Assembly: GCA_046086245.1 (NCBI GenBank)
Contig: JBJSXB010000308.1
Coordinates: 1 to 18,000 of the forward strand
Length of the DNA stretch: 18,000 bases
Source: F1-20-MAGs016 sp046086245
GTDB taxonomy: Bacteria; Planctomycetota; Planctomycetia; Pirellulales; UBA1268
Direction of reading: 5' to 3'
Part shown: positions 14,080-18,000 of the stretch, one piece after another
Numbering within the stretch: the stretch's first letter is position 1
Layout of the letters: every line of letters starts with the position of its first letter
Notes under the pieces: model-generated
Database searches by the model: none
What the model saw: only the letters and a program-made list of their open reading frames with translations
Told to the model about the DNA's origin: nothing
Translations under genes and position numbers: made by a program

Positions 14080-15207
14080 ATGCAAGGCGAGCGGAGCGCG
14101 ACGGTCGAGAGCAGTGCGGGGTGGTGGCCGAGGCCGCGAGCGAGTGGCGCGGACGCCCGGGAGCGTGTCGTCCCTCGCCGCACGTCCGTCGCATGGAGGC
14201 CACGGGTGGGCTGGCGGGCGCTGCTGGCGGCGTTTTCGCTGGTCGGGGCGACCGCCGCGTTTGCCGACAGCGTCTACGTCGTGAGCTTCACCACGGGCGG
14301 CCTGTACCGCTACGACTCCGCCGATCCCGCCGGAACCCTCACAGCCCTCACCGGCACGGGAGCGATGGTCAAGCCTTCGGCGGTCGCGGTCGGACCGGAC
14401 GGCATGCTGTACATCGGTGAAAGTGGCGATTTCACCACCGTGTTTCCGCAGATCCGTCGGTACGATCCCGCCACCGGCACGCTGTCGGTCGTGACGTCGC
14501 TGGCGGCACAGGGGGTCGTACCGGCGAGCATCGCTTTCAAAGCGGACGCGATGCTCGTGGGCCGCAATCCGTTCTTCGGAAACACCGGGCCAATCGCCAA
14601 GGTGACCGGCTGGAACGGGGGCGCGGTTGCCGTCTCGGAGTACACGTCCGGCGGATCGCTGGCGAGCAGCCCGGGGCTCGCCGTCGGCGCCGATGGCAGC
14701 CTGTACGTGAGCGACCAGACGTACAACTTCGCCACGGGCGTGGCCACCGGACCGGTGAAGAAGTTCGACGCCAGCGGCACCTACGTCGGCGAGGTCGTCG
14801 CCGACGGTGCCGGCGGGTTGGCGGGCCCGACCGGCCTGGCGCTGGTCGGCAACACGTTGTTCACCGCGAGCATCATGAACGGGTCGGTGCTGCGCACCGA
14901 CGTCACCACCGGCGTGACGACCATCTTCGCCTCGACGGGCGCGCCGTTCGCCACCGGTCCGCTGGCGCTGCTCGCCGACGGCGGACTGCTCGCCGGCAGC
15001 CCGGCCGGAGACGGCGCCATCTACCGTGTCCGCGCCGACGGGTCGCTCGCCGCGACCTTCGCCAGCGGGCTGGGGCAGATTGGCGGAATCGCGATCACGG
15101 CCGTACCGGAACCGGCGACGTGGATGCTGGCGGCCACCGGGGCCGCGATCGCCTGCTGGCATGCGTGGCGGCGCCGCGGACGCGGCGGTAAGCTTCCCCC
15201 GCCATGA
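14080..15207 (+). CDS. PEP-CTERM exported protein with NHL/SMP-30-like beta-propeller
   Basis: Encodes 375 residues from ATG 14080, with GGAG six bases upstream. A GTG at 14206 also has a strong GGAGG six bases upstream. It would put the hydrophobic signal core (WRALLAAFSLVGATAAFA) directly at the N-terminus instead of after 46 Arg-rich residues, so it is a serious alternative. Mature sequence starts at DSVYVV. Repeated blade motifs follow: AVAVGPDGMLYIGESG, LAVGADGSLYVSDQT and LADGGLLAGSPAGDGAIYRV, typical of NHL/SMP-30-type propellers. No metal or catalytic residues can be assigned. The C-terminus is a PEP-CTERM signal: VPEPATW at about 342, then a hydrophobic helix (MLAATGAAIACW) and a basic tail (WRRRGRGGK). 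Such proteins are sorted by an exosortase, and none is encoded in this window. Its TGA overlaps the next ATG (ATGA). Confidence 0.88.
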   Translation: MQGERSATVESSAGWWPRPRASGADARERVVPRRTSVAWRPRVGWRALLAAFSLVGATAAFADSVYVVSFTTGGLYRYDSADPAGTLTALTGTGAMVKPSAVAVGPDGMLYIGESGDFTTVFPQIRRYDPATGTLSVVTSLAAQGVVPASIAFKADAMLVGRNPFFGNTGPIAKVTGWNGGAVAVSEYTSGGSLASSPGLAVGADGSLYVSDQTYNFATGVATGPVKKFDASGTYVGEVVADGAGGLAGPTGLALVGNTLFTASIMNGSVLRTDVTTGVTTIFASTGAPFATGPLALLADGGLLAGSPAGDGAIYRVRADGSLAATFASGLGQIGGIAITAVPEPATWMLAATGAAIACWHAWRRRGRGGKLPPP

Positions 15208-16211
15208 ACCGCCGCGCCTTCACGCTCGTCGAATTGCTCGTGGTCGTGGCGATCATCGGCGGGCTCGTCGGCCTGCGTCTCCCGGCGGTGCAGGCGGCCC
15301 GTGAGGCGGCCCGGCGCACGCAGTGTGGGAACAACCTGCGGCAGCTGGGCATCGCCGCCGCCAATCACGAGGCGGCGCGGCGTCGCTATCCCGTCGGCGC
15401 CGAGTCGCGCGCGTGGGCGGCGAAACCCAACTGGCCCCACCAGTTCTTCCGCTGGTCGGTGCTCGCCCATCTGTCCCCGTATTACGAGCAGGAGCACCTG
15501 CTCCGGGCCCTCGATCTCACGGTGCCTCTGTACGTCGGCCTCTCGCCGGGTGACGTCGCGCCGCAGAACAAGCCGATCGTCGCCCTCACGGTGCCGCTGT
15601 TCCTCTGCCCGAGCGACCGCAACGGACCCGTGTCGCCCCTTTTCGGCCCGACCAACTACGCCGCCTGCACCGGCACCGGCGTCGCTGGCGGCACGCCGTT
15701 CGACACCGACGGCGTGTTTTTCGTCAACTCGCGCGTCCGCCCGCAGGACGTCGTCGACGGGCTGTCGAAGACGGTCGCGTTCGCGGAGAGCAATCTCGGC
15801 GACGGTCCGGTCGCCACGACCGACCGCGCCGCAGCCAACGCGGTGACGGCCTATGCGTTCACCTTCGCCTTTCCGCTGTCGGATGCCGGCTGTCAGGCCG
15901 CCTTCTACTGGAACTTCACCGACCTGCGCGGTTTTTCTTGGGCCAATGGGGAATACCGCACCTGCCTCTACAACCACCGCCGACTCCCCAACGACCAGGA
16001 GATCGATTGCCTCGGCGTCAACATGGGGACGACCGACCCGCGCTTCATGTACGCCGGCTACGGATGGCGCGGTGCGCGGAGCCGCCATCCGGCAGGCGTC
16101 AACGTGCTTTTGGTCGATGGGGCGACGCGGTTCGTCACGGCGACGGTGGACGGCGACGTTTGGCGGGCCGCGGCGACCCGCGCGGGGGGCGAGGTGGCGG
16201 CGCTTGACTGA
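15204..16211 (+). CDS. DUF1559 family pseudopilin (prepilin-type N-terminus, H-X9-DG motif)
   Basis: Encodes 335 residues from ATG 15204, in an ATGA overlap with the upstream gene. The N-terminus MNRRAFTLVELLVVVAIIGG is a type IV prepilin/type II pseudopilin signal with Glu at mature position 5. The residue before the cleavage site is Ala rather than the usual Gly. LPAVQAAREAARRTQC follows, a signature of the large planctomycete DUF1559 family. The C-terminal H-X9-DG motif is intact (His295, Asp305-Gly306). DUF1559 proteins occur in many copies per planctomycete genome. They are presumed to assemble at the cell surface through a pilin-like pathway, but their function is not established. Internal Cys residues (for example FLCPS, YAACTG) suggest an oxidising location. 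The last 77 bases overlap the 3' end of the pseudouridine synthase gene on the other strand. Confidence 0.93.
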   Translation: MNRRAFTLVELLVVVAIIGGLVGLRLPAVQAAREAARRTQCGNNLRQLGIAAANHEAARRRYPVGAESRAWAAKPNWPHQFFRWSVLAHLSPYYEQEHLLRALDLTVPLYVGLSPGDVAPQNKPIVALTVPLFLCPSDRNGPVSPLFGPTNYAACTGTGVAGGTPFDTDGVFFVNSRVRPQDVVDGLSKTVAFAESNLGDGPVATTDRAAANAVTAYAFTFAFPLSDAGCQAAFYWNFTDLRGFSWANGEYRTCLYNHRRLPNDQEIDCLGVNMGTTDPRFMYAGYGWRGARSRHPAGVNVLLVDGATRFVTATVDGDVWRAAATRAGGEVAALD

Positions 16212-17250
16212 CGTCGCCGCCCGACCGCCGCGGCGCCGTGTCGTCGGAAGCGCCGGCATCCGTCACGTTGCCCGTGCGGCGCCCCGCCTGACGGAGCCGG
16301 TCGATCGCCGCGCGGATATCGGCGGGCAGCGGCGAGGAAAAGTCGAGTTCGGCCCCGGTCACGGGATGGACGAACCCGAGGCTGGCAGCATGCAGGAGGA
16401 CCCGCGTCGCACCGGAGCGGTCGACGGCACGGGTCTTCCGCGATGCCACGTAGACCCGCTCGCCGCACACCGGGTGGCCGCTTTCCGAGAGGTGGATGCG
16501 GATCTGGTGCGTCCGTCCGGTCTCGAGGACGCACTCGACGAGCGTGTGCTCGTCGCCGAAATGCTCGATCGGCCGCACGTGGGTCACCGCTTTCTTGCCC
16601 TCGTCGCTCCCCGAAGAGCCGCGCCGTCCATCGCCACGGTCGCGGACGAGATGCGAGACGATCGTGCCGGATCCCACCCGCCCGATGCAGAGGGCCAGAT
16701 AGCGGCGGCGCGTGGTGTGCGCCCGGAACTGCTCGGCGAGGATCCGCTCCGCCGGAACGGTGCGGGCGAAGACCACCAACCCGCTCGTCTCGCGGTCGAT
16801 GCGATGGACGGCGCGGACCGGTGGCGGTCGGCGGCGGCCACCGCGACCGGCGGCCAGCCGCGCGGCGATCGCCACCGGCAGCAGCTCGTCGAGCGTCGGT
16901 TGGATCTGGCGCCGGCGGGCGGGCCAGGATCGCTCCTCGCCGTGACGGGTCGTGGTCACCCCCGCGGGCTTCTCGACGACGACCACCGCGTCGTCGAGAT
17001 GGACGATCCGCACGTCGCGCGGTCCGGGTGGCGCCGGCGCGGCGACGGCGAGGAGCTTGACGACATCGCCTGCCCGGAGCCGGCGCCCGACGTCGGTGGC
17101 GACGTTGCCGTGGATCTGCACGCGCCGGGTGCGGATCAGTCGCTGTGCCTGGGACCAACTCACGTTGCCGACGGCGCGCACGAACGCCCCGAGCGTCTTC
17201 CCGGCCGAGGTGTCGTCGACGTGATGGACCGTGCCGGTGGCGGGTTTCAT
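16135..17250 (-). CDS. RluA-family RNA pseudouridine synthase with S4 domain
   Basis: Encodes 371 residues from ATG 17250, with GGAGAA nine bases upstream. It converts specific uridines in rRNA or tRNA to pseudouridine. Residues about 17-65 form an S4-like RNA-binding domain (LGAFVRAVG, RLIRTRRVQIHGNV, RRLRAGDVV). The catalytic domain has VVVEKPAGVTTTRHG and HRIDRETSGLVVFAR with catalytic Asp152. It also has RRRYLALCIG, LVECVLETGRTHQIRIHL and HPVCGERVY, then LLHAASLGFVHP. The exact RluA/C/D subtype and target base cannot be assigned. About 45 residues beyond the normal end of the fold form a Pro/Arg-rich disordered tail. The last 25 of these are antisense to the DUF1559 gene. The insertion RGDGRRGSSGSDEGKK in the catalytic domain is also unusual but looks like a surface loop. 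Confidence 0.92.
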   Translation of the reverse strand: MKPATGTVHHVDDTSAGKTLGAFVRAVGNVSWSQAQRLIRTRRVQIHGNVATDVGRRLRAGDVVKLLAVAAPAPPGPRDVRIVHLDDAVVVVEKPAGVTTTRHGEERSWPARRRQIQPTLDELLPVAIAARLAAGRGGRRRPPPVRAVHRIDRETSGLVVFARTVPAERILAEQFRAHTTRRRYLALCIGRVGSGTIVSHLVRDRGDGRRGSSGSDEGKKAVTHVRPIEHFGDEHTLVECVLETGRTHQIRIHLSESGHPVCGERVYVASRKTRAVDRSGATRVLLHAASLGFVHPVTGAELDFSSPLPADIRAAIDRLRQAGRRTGNVTDAGASDDTAPRRSGGDVSQAPPPRPPRGSPRPAKRRRPPSP

Positions 17251-17310
17251 GACGCAGGGTTCTCCGTGCAGACGATACCCGGGGTGCGCCGCGGGGGAAG
17301 GGGCGGTATC

Positions 17311-17338
17311 TTGACCCCCCCGAACCCCGTTTTAGACT
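17311..17338 (+). promoter_or_regulatory. Candidate sigma-70-type promoter for purA
   Basis: TTGACC (17311-17316, 5 of 6 consensus) and TAGACT (17333-17338, 4 of 6) are separated by 16 bases, 65 bases before the purA GTG. It is the best promoter-like pair in the 153-base gap between the divergent pseudouridine synthase and purA starts. Confidence 0.5.
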
Positions 17339-17403
17339 CGATTTCCCGGTAACCTCCCGTGTGCAGTCCCGCTCCCCGCCCTCCCCGGTGAGGTTCCTCC
17401 GTC

Positions 17404-18000
17404 GTGCCAGGCACCTGCGTCATCGGTCTGCAATGGGGTGACGAGGCGAAGGGCAAGCTCGTCGACATCCTCACCGAGCAACACGACATCGTCGTGCGCT
17501 ACCAGGGGGGCGCGAACGCCGGCCACACCGTCGTCTCCGGCGGCCAGACCTGGAAGCTGTCGTTGATCCCCAGCGGCATCCTCCGCGACGCCGTCATCTG
17601 CGTGGTGACCGGCGGCGTCGTCCTCGATCCGGCGGCGATCCTCCGCGAGATCGACATGCTCGAATCGCGCGGCGTGCGTGTGGGGAACAAGTTGCTCCTC
17701 TCCGACCGCACGCACCTCGTGTTTCCCTGGCACCTCGCCGAAGACCGGTTGCTCGACGGCAGTCTGTCGGGCGGGGAGGCGATCGGCACCACGGGCCGGG
17801 GGATCGGTCCCTGTTACCGGGACAAGGTGGGAAGGGCCTGGGGGATCCGTCTCGGCGACATTTACCGCCCCGGGTTCGCCGAGACGCTGCGGCACATCGT
17901 GGCGGCGAAGCGCCGGCTGCTCGGTGGGTGGAGCGGTGGAGGGGGGGGCGCCGCGACGCCCGAACCCAACACCACAACAACCCCCCCCACAACCCCCCCC
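17404..18000 (+). CDS. purA: Adenylosuccinate synthetase, N-terminal part (runs off right edge)
   Basis: The frame is open from GTG 17404 to the window edge. It condenses IMP with aspartate using GTP to form adenylosuccinate, the first committed step from IMP to AMP. The N-terminus (CVIGLQWGDEAKGKLVDIL) is the GTP/IMP loop with Asp13, and RYQGGANAGHTVV carries His41; both match the numbering of the E. coli catalytic pair. The common GDEGKGK motif is GDEAKGK here. LSLIPSGILR, TGGVVLDP, LLLSDRTHLVFPWH, GTTGRGIGPCYRDKVGR and GIRLGD follow as expected. From about 17921 the translation becomes Gly- and then Thr/Pro-rich and no longer resembles the family, so those bases are probably wrong. GTG is the only plausible start, with GTGAGG about ten bases upstream. 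No other gene is linked to it here. Confidence 0.94.
   Translation, partial: MPGTCVIGLQWGDEAKGKLVDILTEQHDIVVRYQGGANAGHTVVSGGQTWKLSLIPSGILRDAVICVVTGGVVLDPAAILREIDMLESRGVRVGNKLLLSDRTHLVFPWHLAEDRLLDGSLSGGEAIGTTGRGIGPCYRDKVGRAWGIRLGDIYRPGFAETLRHIVAAKRRLLGGWSGGGGGAATPEPNTTTTPPTTPP
17921..18000. other. Low-complexity, probably erroneous sequence end
   Basis: G-rich runs (about 17921-17950) are followed by 38 final bases composed only of A and C, including two runs of eight C. This lies inside a conserved housekeeping gene where such sequence is not expected, pointing to a poor-quality contig end. Confidence 0.65.

Noticed and set aside
13613..14203. A 196-codon minus-strand frame across the rex-tRNA gap
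   Set aside because: It crosses the tRNA and the hairpin element and has no domain, no signal and no ribosome site.
15853..17352. A 499-codon plus-strand frame over the pseudouridine synthase gene
   Set aside because: It is antisense to a gene with intact catalytic motifs. Long stop-free antisense frames are expected at this GC content.

Overview
The window looks like a stretch of chromosome from a GC-rich planctomycete, most likely of the Pirellulales type. This rests on the combination of families present: a WPQWRGP-type PQQ/BamB-like propeller, an SHD1-domain secreted protein, a BBP7-like outer-membrane barrel, an FG-GAP protein with an N-terminal LEPR-like motif, a formylglycine-type sulfatase, a cysteine-rich YTV-repeat wall protein, a PEP-CTERM protein and a DUF1559 (H-X9-DG) pseudopilin. 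Species-level placement is not possible from the sequence alone. No CRISPR array, insertion sequence or phage gene is visible.

Layout from left to right. (1) The first 88 codons of a PQQ/BamB-like propeller gene run off the left edge on the minus strand (1-266). It is divergent from an SHD1-domain exported protein (474-2825), which is followed on the same strand by a BBP7-like barrel (3028-4107). (2) A minus-strand block from 10340 down to 4151 holds an alpha/beta hydrolase, an iron-sulfur L-serine dehydratase and a sulfatase. These are tightly packed (TGATG overlap, then a 32-base gap) and look like one operon. An FG-GAP/DUF11 protein with a C-terminal FKBP prolyl isomerase domain follows after 129 bases. 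(3) The YTV-repeat protein (12472-10499, minus) has its own strong terminator. Its Shine-Dalgarno sequence lies inside a small GAAA-loop hairpin. (4) Divergent from it is rex, the NADH/NAD+ sensing repressor (12882-13631). A 323-base gene-free stretch follows, containing four back-to-back hairpins, and then a tRNA-Gln(TTG). (5) A PEP-CTERM propeller protein and a DUF1559 pseudopilin overlap by ATGA. The pseudopilin overlaps tail to tail with a minus-strand RluA-family pseudouridine synthase. (6) The start of purA runs off the right edge. The last ~80 bases are G-run then A/C-only sequence that does not look like purA and is probably a damaged contig end.

Most genes encode exported, surface or wall proteins, scattered among housekeeping genes (rex, tRNA-Gln, pseudouridine synthase, purA). 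I see no self-evident defence or mobile system. The most unusual items are the tandem-hairpin element at 13748-13826, one loop of which reads CTCCTT (complementary to a Shine-Dalgarno sequence), and the two-layered cysteine repeat architecture of the YTV protein.
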